The notes: generated by a model from the letters alone, not told the origin. 64,000 nt of DNA from Pseudolysinimonas sp051954455 (GCF_051954455.1 NZ_JBQCHS010000006.1:62001-126000), one strand, 5' to 3'; counted from the first letter of the stretch, positions 7,352 through 15,926 are shown. Translations and numbers: made by a program.

Positions 7352-8947
7352 ATGACGGGGGGACGGCGCTGGGGGCTGCCCATCGTGCTCGTCGCGGTCG
7401 CCGCTCTGCTCGCGGGCTGCGCGGCCGGACCGTCGCTCGGCAGCACCGGAATCGTCATCGGGACCGCGCTCCCGGTCACCGCGCTCGACCCCGCCGCCGA
7501 CCAGGGGGCGGGCGGCGAGCTGGTCGCCGAGCAGATCTACCCGCACCTCCTCACCACGAAGCCGGGCGGCGACGAGCTGGTCCCCGACATCGCCCGGTCG
7601 GCCCGGTTCGACGCCGCCGGCGCCTACGTCGTGACGCTGAAGAAGGACCTGCTGTTCGCGAACGGCGACGTGCTCGACGCGCGGGACGTCGTCCACAGCT
7701 TCCGGCGCCAGACCGCGATCGCGGCGAAGGGCGGCCCGGCGCCGCTCCTCGCCGGCATCGCGAGCATCACCATGCGCGACGCCCGCACCGTCGTGTTCCA
7801 GCTGAAGAAGCCCGGCGACCAGGGCTTCCCCGCGATCCTCGCGAGCCCCGCGGGGGCGATCGTCGACGAGCAGACCTTCCCCGCGACGCGGCTCGCGACC
7901 GACCGCGAGATCCTGTCGGCGCGCCCGTTCGCGGGGCCGTACGTCCTGCAGAGCCTCAATCCGGGGGAGCTGCTCACGTTCCGGGCCGACCCCGCCTATG
8001 CGGGCGCGCTGGGCGCGCCGGTCAGCCCCGACATCACACTCAAGCTGTACTCCGACGCGGACAGCCTCGCTGCCGACGTCGCCGACCGCGCGATCGACCT
8101 CGCCTACGGCGGTCTCGGGCCTGCTCAGACGGGCCGCCTGCGCGACGACCGGCTCGATCTGATCTCGGAGCCCGGCGGGTCCCTCCGGTACCTCGTCTTC
8201 GACTTCGCCGAGATGCCCTACGGCACCAAGCACAGCAACGACCCGAAGCGGGCGCTCGCGGTTCGGACGGCCCTCGCCGACCTCGTCGACCGCCAGGACC
8301 TCGCCGACCGGGTCGACGCGGGGGCGACCTCCCCGCTGTACGGCTTCACCTCCGACGACCTGCCGGGCGCCTCGCCGGTGCTGCGCTCGATGTTCGGCGA
8401 CGGCCGAGGCGGACCGGACTCCGCGGAGGCCGGGCGCGTGCTGCGGGCGGCCGGCGTCGACACCCCGGTCTCGCTGACCATCACCGTCGTCCCCGACGAC
8501 GCCGCGACCGGCACGCTCGCGGAGTACGAGGCGCTCCAGAGCCAGCTGCAGGTCGGCGGCCTCTTCAACATCGTCCTGTCGAAGGTCTCGCCGGCCGTTC
8601 TCGCAACCGGGCGCGAGAAGGGCGACGTCGCCGCGTATCAGGGCGGCTGGTCGCCCCGCGGCCGTGACCCCGAGACCTACCGCGCACCGTACCTCGTCGA
8701 CGACGCGCACCTCGGCTCGCACTACACCAACCCCGTCGCTCTCGGGCTGCTCGCGCGCCCCGCGACCGAGTCGGACCCCACGAAGCGCGCGGCCGACCTC
8801 CTGCTCGTGCAGCAGCAGCTCGCGACCGACCTGCCCGTCCTGCCGCTCGTGCAGCACCGTCAGCTCGCGGCCACCGCGAGCGGCGTGACCGGGGTCGTGT
8901 TCGACGGCTCCCTGACCCTCCGCTTCGGCTCGCTGCGGATGCCGTGA
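7352..8947 (+). CDS. ABC transporter substrate-binding lipoprotein (SBP_bac_5 family)
   Basis: A signal peptide ends in the lipobox LLAGC with C23 as the lipidated residue, so the protein is anchored outside the membrane. The remainder is a family-5 peptide/oligopeptide binding protein (PF00496); QIYPHLLTTKPGGDELVPDI and LLFANGDVLDARDVVHSF are typical N-lobe segments. The ATG at 7352 follows CAGAGT with a 7-nt gap; an in-frame GTG at 7343 is the alternative. An ABC ATPase follows 29 nt downstream, but no permease gene is present nearby. The ligand is unknown. Confidence 0.88.
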   Translation: MTGGRRWGLPIVLVAVAALLAGCAAGPSLGSTGIVIGTALPVTALDPAADQGAGGELVAEQIYPHLLTTKPGGDELVPDIARSARFDAAGAYVVTLKKDLLFANGDVLDARDVVHSFRRQTAIAAKGGPAPLLAGIASITMRDARTVVFQLKKPGDQGFPAILASPAGAIVDEQTFPATRLATDREILSARPFAGPYVLQSLNPGELLTFRADPAYAGALGAPVSPDITLKLYSDADSLAADVADRAIDLAYGGLGPAQTGRLRDDRLDLISEPGGSLRYLVFDFAEMPYGTKHSNDPKRALAVRTALADLVDRQDLADRVDAGATSPLYGFTSDDLPGASPVLRSMFGDGRGGPDSAEAGRVLRAAGVDTPVSLTITVVPDDAATGTLAEYEALQSQLQVGGLFNIVLSKVSPAVLATGREKGDVAAYQGGWSPRGRDPETYRAPYLVDDAHLGSHYTNPVALGLLARPATESDPTKRAADLLLVQQQLATDLPVLPLVQHRQLAATASGVTGVVFDGSLTLRFGSLRMP

Positions 8948-8964
8948 CCGCCCCGGCGGATCGG

Positions 8965-8970
8965 TAGGGT
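8965..8970 (+). promoter_or_regulatory. -10 hexamer TAGGGT, leaderless start for the ABC ATPase
   Basis: It ends 6 nt before the ATG at 8977, in the 29-nt gap after the lipoprotein gene, so the ATPase can be transcribed on its own. Confidence 0.6.
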
Positions 8971-8976
8971 CGTCGA

Positions 8977-9777
8977 ATGGCATCCGCTCGCTCCGAGCCG
9001 CGCGTGGCGGTCCATGCGGACGATCTGACGCTCGCCTACGGGGCCGACGACGTCGCCGTCTCCGGGGCGACGTTCGAGATCCCGGTCGGCGGGATCCTCG
9101 GGGTCGTCGGCGAGGCGGGCTCGGGCAAGAGCACCCTCGCGCGCGCCGTCGCGGCGCAGTCCGTCTTCGGCGAGGGCGAGAACCCGCACGTGCAGGGCGG
9201 TCGGCTCGAAGTCCTCGGTCACGACATCACCCGCACGCCGGCGCGGCAGCAGGCGGGGCTCGCGCTCCGCGTCGGCTACCTGCCGCAGGATGGCGGCTCC
9301 ACGCTCGTGCCGCACCTGACGGTCGGCGAGAACGTGGCCGCGCCGATCTACCAGCGCGACCGGAGATTCGATCGGACGCAGGCCGGCGCCGCCGTCGCCT
9401 CGCTCGTCGACGCGGTGCGGCTGCCTCTCTCGGTGATGTCGAAGTTCCCGCACGAGCTGAGCCGCGGACAGCGCCAGCGCATCGCCCTGGCGCGCTCGCT
9501 CATCCTCGAGCCGGAACTGCTCGTCGCCGACGACCCGACGATGGGCGTCGACGTGCTCGTGCGCGGACGCATCCTCACGGTGATCGCGGACCTGCAGCGC
9601 GAGCGCCGCTTCTCGGCGCTGGTGATCGGTCACGACATCCGCGAGCTGCGCACCATGACCGAGCAGATCGCGATCATGCACGGTGGGCTGTTCGTCGGCT
9701 ACGGCCAGGTCGACGCCGTGCTCGCCGCGCCCCTCCACCCCTACGTCGCCGCGCTCGCCGAGGTCACGCGACGCTGA
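8977..9777 (+). CDS. ABC transporter ATP-binding protein, peptide/nickel type, atypical Walker B
   Basis: The 266-residue ATPase resembles the DppD/OppD class. Walker A is GEAGSGKST (residues 45-53), the signature is LSRGQRQR (161-168), and the switch His is H219 in VIGHD. The Walker B segment reads LLVADDPTMGVD, so the catalytic glutamate that normally follows the Walker B aspartate is replaced by D186. An Asp at this place usually lowers hydrolysis but occurs in some degenerate sites of heteromeric ABC dimers. Only a binding-protein gene lies next to it, with no permease or second ATPase in the window. Confidence 0.88.
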   Translation: MASARSEPRVAVHADDLTLAYGADDVAVSGATFEIPVGGILGVVGEAGSGKSTLARAVAAQSVFGEGENPHVQGGRLEVLGHDITRTPARQQAGLALRVGYLPQDGGSTLVPHLTVGENVAAPIYQRDRRFDRTQAGAAVASLVDAVRLPLSVMSKFPHELSRGQRQRIALARSLILEPELLVADDPTMGVDVLVRGRILTVIADLQRERRFSALVIGHDIRELRTMTEQIAIMHGGLFVGYGQVDAVLAAPLHPYVAALAEVTRR

Positions 9778-9813
9778 CTGCTGCTGCTAAGCTAATCCGG
9801 CTGATCACCGCAT

Positions 9814-9886
9814 TCCTCGATAGCTCAATTGGCAGAGCAGCCGGCTGTTAACCGGCAGGTTCTTGGTTCGAGTCCAAGTCGGGGAG
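9814..9886 (+). tRNA. tRNA-Asn (GTT)
   Basis: A full cloverleaf of 73 nt: acceptor arm TCCTCGA pairs with TCGGGGA (one T-G wobble), D-arm GCTC...GAGC, anticodon stem CCGGC/GCCGG with loop TGTTAAC giving anticodon GTT, T-arm CTTGG/CCAAG with TTCGAGT. The discriminator base is G. CCA is not encoded (CAAC follows). Confidence 0.97.
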
Positions 9887-9906
9887 CAACAGGGGGACGT
9901 GCCGAA

Positions 9907-11466
9907 ATGACACCGCCCGACGACCGTCCCGCTCCGCCCGGAGCGGGCGCCGTCGACCGCATCCTCGCCGCGAACCGCGACGTCGTGCGCGACGGCCGCC
10001 GCCTCGTGCTGACGGGGGAACCGATCACGCGCGAGCAGGCGACGATCGAGGATCTGCGGCTCGTCCGCGCCGCGCTCGACGCGGCCGACATCGACTACCT
10101 GCTCATTCGGGGCGAGCGCGACATCGCGGTGCTCGCCGTCGACCGCGCGCGGCGTGACGACCTCGCGCGCGCGTTCGCGGAAGGATTCGCCACCGAACCG
10201 ATGTACGCGCGCGAGCTCGGCGCCGGCAAGCGCGCGGAGCGGCTGCTCGGGCGGGGGCGCCTGCCCGGCGACGACGCCGACGTCTTCCTCCTCTATCGAC
10301 CGCGCGAGCGCGCCATGCGCGGGGTGTGGCGGGCCGCCGACGCGGCCGTTCGCCTCGAGCTCTGGCACTTCGGCGACACCGAGATCGTCGCTCCCCGCCC
10401 GAGCGCACTGACCCGCCCGTACATCCGTCGCGACGACGCGGTCGTCGCGACGACCGAGCGCTACGGCGAGCAGTGGCCGACCCTCGCCGGGATGTTCGAC
10501 GAGCAGGTCGACGACATCGACTTCGACATCGACATCGTCTTCTCCTGGGTCGACGGCACGGAGCCCGGCTACCTCGCCGAACGCCGTCGCTACATGGAGG
10601 AGGCCGGGGTCCGGCCGCCCGACGAGGGCGCGGCGCGCTACCGGCAGATCGACGAGCTCCGCTACGCGATGCGCAGCGCGCGCGCCTACGCGCCGTGGCT
10701 GCGCCGGATCCACCTGGTCACCGACTCCACGCCGCCCGCCTGGCTCGACGTCGACCACCCCGACATCCGGATCGTCCGCAGTGCGGACTTCTTCGCCGAC
10801 CCCGCGGTGCTGCCGACCTTCAACTCGCACGCCATCGAGGCGCAGCTGCACCGGATCCCGGGGCTGTCGGAGCACTTCCTCTACTCGAACGACGACATGT
10901 TCTTCGGTCGCCCGCTCGCGCCCATCACCTTCTTCTCGCCCGGCGGCGTCTCGCGCTTCATCGAGGCCACCTCCCGCATCGGACTCGGCGCGGCCCACCC
11001 GGACCGCACGGGGCACGACAACGCGATGCGCGTCAACCGCGCCCTCCTCCAGCGGCGCTTCGGACGCACGATCACGCGTCACCTGGAGCACGCGGCCGCC
11101 CCGCTCCGCCGCAGCGTGCTCGAGGAGCTGGAGGCCGAGTTCCCGGAGGACTTCGCGCGCACCGCCGCGACCCGCTTCCGCTCCGCGACCGACATCTCGG
11201 TGACGAACTCGCTCTACCACTACTACGCACTGCTGACCGGGCGCGCGGTGCCGCAGACCGACGCGCGCGTGCGCTACGTGGAGACCACCCTCGCGGCGAC
11301 CGCCGCATCGCTCCGGGACATCCAGCGCCACCGCCGCGAGGACATGTTCTGCCTCAACGACGGCAGCGTGCCGGAGATCCCGGACGAGACCCGCGTGCGG
11401 CTCGTGACCCGGTTCCTCGAGCGGTACTTCCCGGTCCGCGCGCCGTGGGAGATCCCCGGCCGCTGA
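9907..11466 (+). CDS. Stealth-family sugar-phosphate transferase
   Basis: This 519-residue protein of the Stealth family transfers hexose-1-phosphate units to build phosphodiester-linked glycans. Conserved region 1 is IDIVFSWVDGTEPGY (about residues 205-219). Region 2 follows with DELRYAMRSARAYAPWLRRI, HLVTDSTPPAWLD and LPTFNSHAIEAQLHRIPGLS, then EHFLYSNDDMFFGRP. Region 4 is ATRFRSATDISVTNSLYHYY. The N-terminal 200 residues form the variable domain. The ATG at 9907 lies just after tRNA-Asn; the frame is open upstream only because it runs through the tRNA. Cell-wall or capsule glycopolymer synthesis is the likely role. The family call is strong; the acceptor is unknown. Confidence 0.93.
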   Translation: MTPPDDRPAPPGAGAVDRILAANRDVVRDGRRLVLTGEPITREQATIEDLRLVRAALDAADIDYLLIRGERDIAVLAVDRARRDDLARAFAEGFATEPMYARELGAGKRAERLLGRGRLPGDDADVFLLYRPRERAMRGVWRAADAAVRLELWHFGDTEIVAPRPSALTRPYIRRDDAVVATTERYGEQWPTLAGMFDEQVDDIDFDIDIVFSWVDGTEPGYLAERRRYMEEAGVRPPDEGAARYRQIDELRYAMRSARAYAPWLRRIHLVTDSTPPAWLDVDHPDIRIVRSADFFADPAVLPTFNSHAIEAQLHRIPGLSEHFLYSNDDMFFGRPLAPITFFSPGGVSRFIEATSRIGLGAAHPDRTGHDNAMRVNRALLQRRFGRTITRHLEHAAAPLRRSVLEELEAEFPEDFARTAATRFRSATDISVTNSLYHYYALLTGRAVPQTDARVRYVETTLAATAASLRDIQRHRREDMFCLNDGSVPEIPDETRVRLVTRFLERYFPVRAPWEIPGR

Positions 11467-11475
11467 GCGGCGGTG

Positions 11476-12423
11476 TCAGCGTCCGGCGCCGACGAGGTCG
11501 ATCGGCCGGGTGCGGGTGTCGTCGTCCGGCCCGAGCGGGTCGCCCGGGATCCGGATGCCGAGCGCCGCGAGCCGCCGCGCGCTCTCGACCGCGTCGACGT
11601 GCGTGAGCGCCTCGGTCCGCTCGATCGGCACGACCGCGTGGAGCACGGTCGTCGGGTACACCTGCACGAGGTTGAACGATCGGGCGCCGTCGCGGCCGCG
11701 GGTGCCGCCCGCGTCGACGAGGAGGTCCTGCGTGTAGCAGCTCGCCGAGGCGACTGACACGGGGATGCCGGCGAACGTCGCCGTCGAGGAGTAGTGCAGG
11801 TGGCCGCCGAGGATCGCGCGCACGTCGGTGCCGGTGAGCACCCGCGCGAGGGACGGCTGGTCGCGCAGCTCGACCGAGGCGGCGAGGTCGAGCACGCTCG
11901 GGATCGGCGGGTGGTGCAGGGCCAGGATCGTGCCGTCGAGCGCGGGCGTGGCGAGCTCCGCCGCCAGCCACTCCAGTTGGGACCGGGAGAGCTCCCCGTG
12001 GTGCGCGCCGGGGACCGAGGTGTCGAGCGTGATGATGCGCAGGCCGTCGAGGTGCAGCACCCGGTCGACGGGGGCGTCGCCCGGCTCGCCGAGGAGACCC
12101 GCACGGAACGCGGCGCGGTCGTCGTGGTTGCCCATGGCCCACACGATCGCGGCGCCGAGGCGCTCGGCCGCCGGCTCCACAATGCGCCGGATCCGCGCAT
12201 ACGCCTCCGGCTCGCCGAGGTCGGCGAGGTCGCCGGTGAAGACGAGGGCGTCCGGCCGGCGCCCGGTCTCCTCGAGCCGGGACATCAGCTCGCGGAGGTG
12301 CTGCTCCGCGTCGACGCGGCCGTAGAGCCGTCGGCCGCCGCCGAGAAGATGGGTGTCGCTGATGTGGACCAGCGTGTGATCCGGCCTCGGGTACTCGGCG
12401 TCGCGCACGACCATGGCGAACAT
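11476..12423 (-). CDS. calcineurin-like metallophosphoesterase (CpdA-type phosphodiesterase)
   Basis: The binuclear metal motifs are all present: HISDTH (D-x-H), FTGDLAD (GD), MGNHDD (GNHD) and GGHLHYSS (GHxH). This is the class III cyclic nucleotide phosphodiesterase pattern, so cAMP or a phospholipid headgroup are possible substrates. I chose the ATG at 12423 (315 residues), close to the usual family N-terminus. The frame stays open to 13062, but the region above about 12480 overlaps a palindrome and the divergent kinase gene, so longer starts (such as 12510) look unlikely. It converges with the Stealth gene. Confidence 0.88.
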   Translation of the reverse strand: MFAMVVRDAEYPRPDHTLVHISDTHLLGGGRRLYGRVDAEQHLRELMSRLEETGRRPDALVFTGDLADLGEPEAYARIRRIVEPAAERLGAAIVWAMGNHDDRAAFRAGLLGEPGDAPVDRVLHLDGLRIITLDTSVPGAHHGELSRSQLEWLAAELATPALDGTILALHHPPIPSVLDLAASVELRDQPSLARVLTGTDVRAILGGHLHYSSTATFAGIPVSVASASCYTQDLLVDAGGTRGRDGARSFNLVQVYPTTVLHAVVPIERTEALTHVDAVESARRLAALGIRIPGDPLGPDDDTRTRPIDLVGAGR

Positions 12424-12483
12424 CGAAGCAGACGCGGGCGACCAGATGGTGAACGGCTCGCGGTTTGTCGGGGTGCCGATGTC

Positions 12484-12501
12484 GTACTCCTCCGGGAGTA
12501 C
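12484..12501. promoter_or_regulatory. perfect palindrome GTACTCC-TCCG-GGAGTAC, candidate response-regulator operator
   Basis: Seven-bp arms with a 4-bp spacer lie 44 bp upstream of the kinase -10 hexamer at 12545. The half-site GGAGTAC recurs twice (14457-14463 and 14489-14495) upstream of the SHOCT gene that follows this two-component system, which suggests a shared site for the NarL-type regulator. Confidence 0.55.
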
Positions 12502-12544
12502 CGGCGGCATCCCGCGGGCCGACGCCCGCTCGCACCCCGCCGCG

Positions 12545-12550
12545 TAGCAT
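12545..12550 (+). promoter_or_regulatory. -10 hexamer TAGCAT, leaderless start for the histidine kinase
   Basis: It ends 6 nt before the ATG at 12557, with no Shine-Dalgarno sequence between. Confidence 0.6.
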
Positions 12551-12556
12551 CGGGGC

Positions 12557-13786
12557 ATGCCCGGCCCCGACGTCCCTCGCGGGCGCGGGCCCGGCGGTCC
12601 TCCCGCCTGGGCGGAGGGCGGCCCGGGATGGCATGGGCCCCACGTCCGCCTGCCGCGCGCGTTCACGCTCTGGGCGCCGGTGCTGGCGTCGTTCGCCGTG
12701 CAGGTGCCGTCCGCCGTCTGGATCGCCGCGTCGCAGGGCGGCTCGCACGCGATGCTGCTGCTCCTCGTCGGTATCGCGCTCGTGGGGCCGCTCGCGCTCA
12801 TCGCCGCCCGGCGCTGGCCGGGGCCGGTCGTCGCGATCACCGCGGTCGCCGCCTCCGCCGACGTGGTGGTGAACCAGACGGGCGGCCCGCCGTACATCGC
12901 CCTCGCGTTCGCGATCGTCGGCGCCATCGTGCGCGGCGCCCGCGTGTGGGCATGGGTCTCGATCTCCGTCGCCTGGAGCGCGAGCATCATCGTCGCGCTC
13001 CACTTCGGCGGACCCCGCTTCGAAGGCCCGCGGCTGGTCGCGACGACCCTCGGCATCCTCATCGTCGTCGGGCTGGCGGAGGGGCTGCGCGCCCGGCGCG
13101 AGCGCTACGCGGAGTTCCGCCGCCGCGCCACGGAGGCCCGGCAGAGCGAGCTGCAGGCCGAGCGCGTGCGCATCGCTCGCGAACTCCACGACGTCCTCGC
13201 GCACTCCCTCAGCCAGATCAACGTGCAGGCGGGCGTCGGGCTGCACCTCATGCAGAAGCAGCCGGAGAAGGCGGCGGAGGCGCTCGCCAGCATCAAGGAC
13301 ACCTCCAAGACCGCGCTCGAGGAGGTGCGGTCGGTGCTCGGCGTGCTGCGGGCCGAGAACGGCGCCGACCCCTCCGCCCCGCTCGTGCCGGAGCCCGGGC
13401 TCGACCGCCTCGGCGCGTTGACCGTGCCGGGGGTGCGCGTGGAGCTCGACGACCGACTCGACCACGCCGACGTGCCGCAGCCGGTGCAGTTCGCGATCTA
13501 CCGGATCGTGCAGGAGTCGCTCACCAACGTCGGCCGACACGCCGCGGGGGCCTCGGTCGCGCGGGTCGCGCTGCGGCGCGACGACGACGGCTACCGCGTC
13601 GCGGTGCGCGACGACGGGCACGCGGCCCCCGCGAGCGGCGTCGCCGCGGAGTCGGGCGGCCGCGGCGTCCTCGGGATGCGGGAGCGCGCCGAGCTGCTCG
13701 GCGGCCGGCTCACGGCGGGGCCGGCCGCGGGCGGCGGCTTCGAGGTCGTCGCCGAACTCCCCGCCCGGATCGGAGCCCCCTCATGA
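12557..13786 (+). CDS. NarL-type sensor histidine kinase
   Basis: The protein has 409 residues: a Gly/Pro-rich N-terminus, four to five membrane segments (about residues 35-180), then a HisKA_3 dimerisation domain with the phosphoacceptor in RIARELHDVLAHSLSQI. A HATPase domain follows (IVQESLTNVGRHA N-box, RGVLGMRERAELLGG lid). It has no large extracellular sensor domain, so it probably senses the membrane or a partner protein. It overlaps the response regulator by 4 nt (ATGA) and is translationally coupled to it. The G1 box is degenerate (VRDDGHAAP). Confidence 0.93.
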   Translation: MPGPDVPRGRGPGGPPAWAEGGPGWHGPHVRLPRAFTLWAPVLASFAVQVPSAVWIAASQGGSHAMLLLLVGIALVGPLALIAARRWPGPVVAITAVAASADVVVNQTGGPPYIALAFAIVGAIVRGARVWAWVSISVAWSASIIVALHFGGPRFEGPRLVATTLGILIVVGLAEGLRARRERYAEFRRRATEARQSELQAERVRIARELHDVLAHSLSQINVQAGVGLHLMQKQPEKAAEALASIKDTSKTALEEVRSVLGVLRAENGADPSAPLVPEPGLDRLGALTVPGVRVELDDRLDHADVPQPVQFAIYRIVQESLTNVGRHAAGASVARVALRRDDDGYRVAVRDDGHAAPASGVAAESGGRGVLGMRERAELLGGRLTAGPAAGGGFEVVAELPARIGAPS

Positions 13787-14445
13787 CCATCCGCGTCGCC
13801 CTCGCCGACGACCAGCAGCTGATCCGCGCGGGCTTCCGCAGCCTCCTCGAGGCGGAACCCGACCTCGAGGTCGTCGGCGAAGCCGCGACCGGACGCGAAG
13901 CCGTCGCACTCGTGACCCGCGAGAAGCCCGACGTGGTGCTCATGGACATCCGCATGCCCGACGGCGACGGGCTGTGGGCGACGGAGCGGATCGCGGCCGA
14001 TCCCGCCCTCGACGGTACGCACGTCATCGTCGTCACGACCTTCGAGCTCGACGAGTACGTCGCGGAGGCGATCCGCGCGGGGGCGAGCGGATTCCTCGTC
14101 AAGGACACGGAACCCGTCGAGCTGATCCGCGCGGTCCACGTGGTCGCGGCCGGCGACGCGCTGCTCAGCCCCCGCGTGACGAAGCGTCTGCTGGAGCGCG
14201 TGGCCGGCTCGCTCTCCGCCCCGGCCGACGACTCCGCGCTCGCCGTGCTCACCGACCGTGAGCGCGAGGTGCTGGCGCTCGTCGGGCAGGGCCTCACGAA
14301 CGAGGAGATCGGCGGGCGGCTCTTCCTGAGCCCGCTCACCGCGAAGACGCACGTCTCGCGGATCATGTCGAAGCTCCTCGCGCGCGACCGGGTGCAGCTC
14401 GTGGTCGTCGCCTACGAGACGGGTCTGGTCGCCCCCGGTCGCTGA
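13783..14445 (+). CDS. NarL/LuxR-type response regulator
   Basis: The 220-residue protein has a receiver domain with D55 as phosphoacceptor (VVLMDIRMPDGDG), acidic DD at 9-10 and the conserved Lys in GFLVKDTEP. A C-terminal LuxR HTH follows (LTDREREVLALVGQGLTNEE at about 150-169, then TAKTHVSRIMSKL). It is the cognate partner of the overlapping kinase. GGAGTAC motifs before the kinase gene and before the SHOCT gene are candidate binding sites. Confidence 0.95.
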   Translation: MTIRVALADDQQLIRAGFRSLLEAEPDLEVVGEAATGREAVALVTREKPDVVLMDIRMPDGDGLWATERIAADPALDGTHVIVVTTFELDEYVAEAIRAGASGFLVKDTEPVELIRAVHVVAAGDALLSPRVTKRLLERVAGSLSAPADDSALAVLTDREREVLALVGQGLTNEEIGGRLFLSPLTAKTHVSRIMSKLLARDRVQLVVVAYETGLVAPGR

Positions 14446-14456
14446 CCGGCTCGGCG

Positions 14457-14495
14457 GGAGTACCCGAGCGCCGGATCCTGCTCCGAACGGAGTAC
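14457..14495 (+). promoter_or_regulatory. two direct GGAGTAC motifs upstream of the SHOCT gene
   Basis: GGAGTAC occurs at 14457-14463 and 14489-14495, 32 bp apart (about three helical turns), matching the half-site of the palindrome before the kinase gene. The heptamer also occurs by chance in coding DNA elsewhere, so only the arrangement is suggestive. Confidence 0.4.
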
Positions 14496-14591
14496 GCGGT
14501 TCGCTCCGCCGGGCAGATCCCCGCGCCGCGCCATCCGAGGAGAGTCGGGTCATCGGGTTCCGGAGGGAGCCCCCGTCGAAAGGATCCGCCC

Positions 14592-14951
14592 GTGCTCACC
14601 GCACTCATCTCGTCCGCCGCGGCTTCGCCCGCGCTGGCCAGCGCCGCCCTGTTCGCCCACGGGCCGTCGTGGCACCTGGCGTTCTTCCCGCTCTTCTTCC
14701 TGATCCCGGTGTTCTGGATCCTCGTGATCGCGCTCATCGTCGTGCTGGTGACGCGCGGCCGCCGGCGCGCCTGGGCCCGAGGCGGCTACGGCCCGTGGGG
14801 CGGCCCGTGGGGCCACGGCAGCGCCGGCACGCGGAGCGCCGAGGCGACCCTCGCGCTGCGCTACGCCAACGGCGACATCGACGAGAAGGAGTACCGCGCG
14901 CGCCTCGAGGTGCTCCGCGCCGCCAATGGGCCGACGCCGCCGCAGGGCTAA
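14592..14951 (+). CDS. small membrane protein with C-terminal SHOCT domain
   Basis: The product has 119 residues. Hydrophobic stretches at about 4-24 and 33-55 are followed by a basic, Gly/Trp-rich linker and a SHOCT (short C-terminal domain) helix-turn-helix-like module, ALRYANGDIDEKEYRARLEV (about 90-109). SHOCT proteins are often next to two-component systems that respond to envelope stress. The start is GTG with AAAGGA upstream. A GC-rich hairpin follows the stop. Confidence 0.85.
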   Translation: MLTALISSAAASPALASAALFAHGPSWHLAFFPLFFLIPVFWILVIALIVVLVTRGRRRAWARGGYGPWGGPWGHGSAGTRSAEATLALRYANGDIDEKEYRARLEVLRAANGPTPPQG

Positions 14952-14970
14952 CCCCGCGTCCTGAATCGCC

Positions 14971-15002
14971 CGCTCCCCGCACCCCGCCCGGGTCGGGGAG
15001 CG
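14971..15002 (+). terminator. GC-rich hairpin after the SHOCT gene
   Basis: CGCTCCCC (14971-14978) pairs perfectly with GGGGAGCG (14995-15002) 20 nt after the stop. There is no T-tract, so it would act only as an I-shaped or pausing structure. It ends 14 nt before the next -10 hexamer. Confidence 0.45.
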
Positions 15003-15016
15003 AGCGGCCCTCCCGC

Positions 15017-15022
15017 TAGTCT
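15017..15022 (+). promoter_or_regulatory. -10 hexamer TAGTCT, leaderless start for the kinase-like gene
   Basis: It ends 7 nt before the GTG at 15030. Confidence 0.55.
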
Positions 15023-15029
15023 CGATCGC

Positions 15030-15908
15030 GTGAACGGGTGGCTGCGCGAGAACTCGGCGCTCCTCGTCCCGGCGCTCGCCGTGGTCGTCGGGGGGCTGCT
15101 CCTCGCGGCCCTCGTGCTCCTCGTCCTCTGGCTGGTCACGCGCCGCCGGTACCGCCGGGCGCTCCGCGAGCGGGTCGAGGCCGACCGCGACCGCCTCGAC
15201 TTCGAGCTGCTGGCGGCCGAGCAGACCAGCCGGCTCCGCATCATCCGCGAACTGCACGAGCTGATCGTCCCGTCGCTCACCGCGATCGTCGCCCAGGCCG
15301 ACGGCGCCCGCTTCGCGGCCACCGCCGACCCCGCCGTGGCCGCGCGCACCGCCGCCGGCATCGCGGAGTCGGCGCGCACGACGCTCGGCGACCTGCGCCG
15401 CGTGGTCGACGTGGCGCGCGACGGCGAGGAGGAGGCCGGCCCGCAGCCGGGGCTGGACAGCCTCGGCGACCTCTTCGCAGTGATGCGCGATGCCGGGCTC
15501 GGGATCCGCGTCGAGGAGTCGGGAGAGCGGCTCTCGCTCACGCCCGGCGCCGAGCTCGCCGTGTACCGGATCCTGCAGGAGGCGCTCGCCAACGCGCTCG
15601 CCCACGGGGGAGCGGGCACGGAGGCGAAGGTGACGCTCCGCTGGACCGACCGCGGCCTCGAGGTCCTCGTCGACGACGACGGGGCGCGCCGCGACGCCGC
15701 GTCCGACGGCCGGGGCTACGGCCAGGACGACGACCTCGCCGCGCTCACGGGGGAGCCGGTCGGGCGCGGCATCACCGAGATGCGGGAGCGCACCGAGATC
15801 TACGGCGGCGTCTTCCGCGCCTACGCCGTGCCCGGCATCGGCTTCTCGGTCTCGGCCGTGTTCCCCGCGCTCGCCCACCACAACGGCGTGCACGGCGTGC
15901 CCCTGTGA
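15030..15908 (+). CDS. orphan sensor kinase-like ATPase
   Basis: The 292-residue protein has one membrane helix (about residues 10-37) and a cytoplasmic region resembling NarL-type kinases. The H-box reads IIRELHELIVPSL, with Glu where Asp is usual after the His. An N-box-like EALANALAHGG and a lid-like GRGITEMRERTEIYGG follow, with a DDDG segment in place of a standard G1 box. No response regulator is adjacent; the nearest is the complete system 0.6 kb upstream. It may be an accessory kinase or a non-catalytic regulator. Confidence 0.8.
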   Translation: MNGWLRENSALLVPALAVVVGGLLLAALVLLVLWLVTRRRYRRALRERVEADRDRLDFELLAAEQTSRLRIIRELHELIVPSLTAIVAQADGARFAATADPAVAARTAAGIAESARTTLGDLRRVVDVARDGEEEAGPQPGLDSLGDLFAVMRDAGLGIRVEESGERLSLTPGAELAVYRILQEALANALAHGGAGTEAKVTLRWTDRGLEVLVDDDGARRDAASDGRGYGQDDDLAALTGEPVGRGITEMRERTEIYGGVFRAYAVPGIGFSVSAVFPALAHHNGVHGVPL

Positions 15909-15926
15909 TCCCGGCGCCCGCCCGCG

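Noticed and set aside
12424..13062. N-terminal extension of the metallophosphoesterase (frame open to 13062, ATG at 12510)
   Set aside because: The extension overlaps the divergent kinase gene and a perfect palindrome, shows no domain, and has no ribosome site; the calcineurin fold is complete from 12423.
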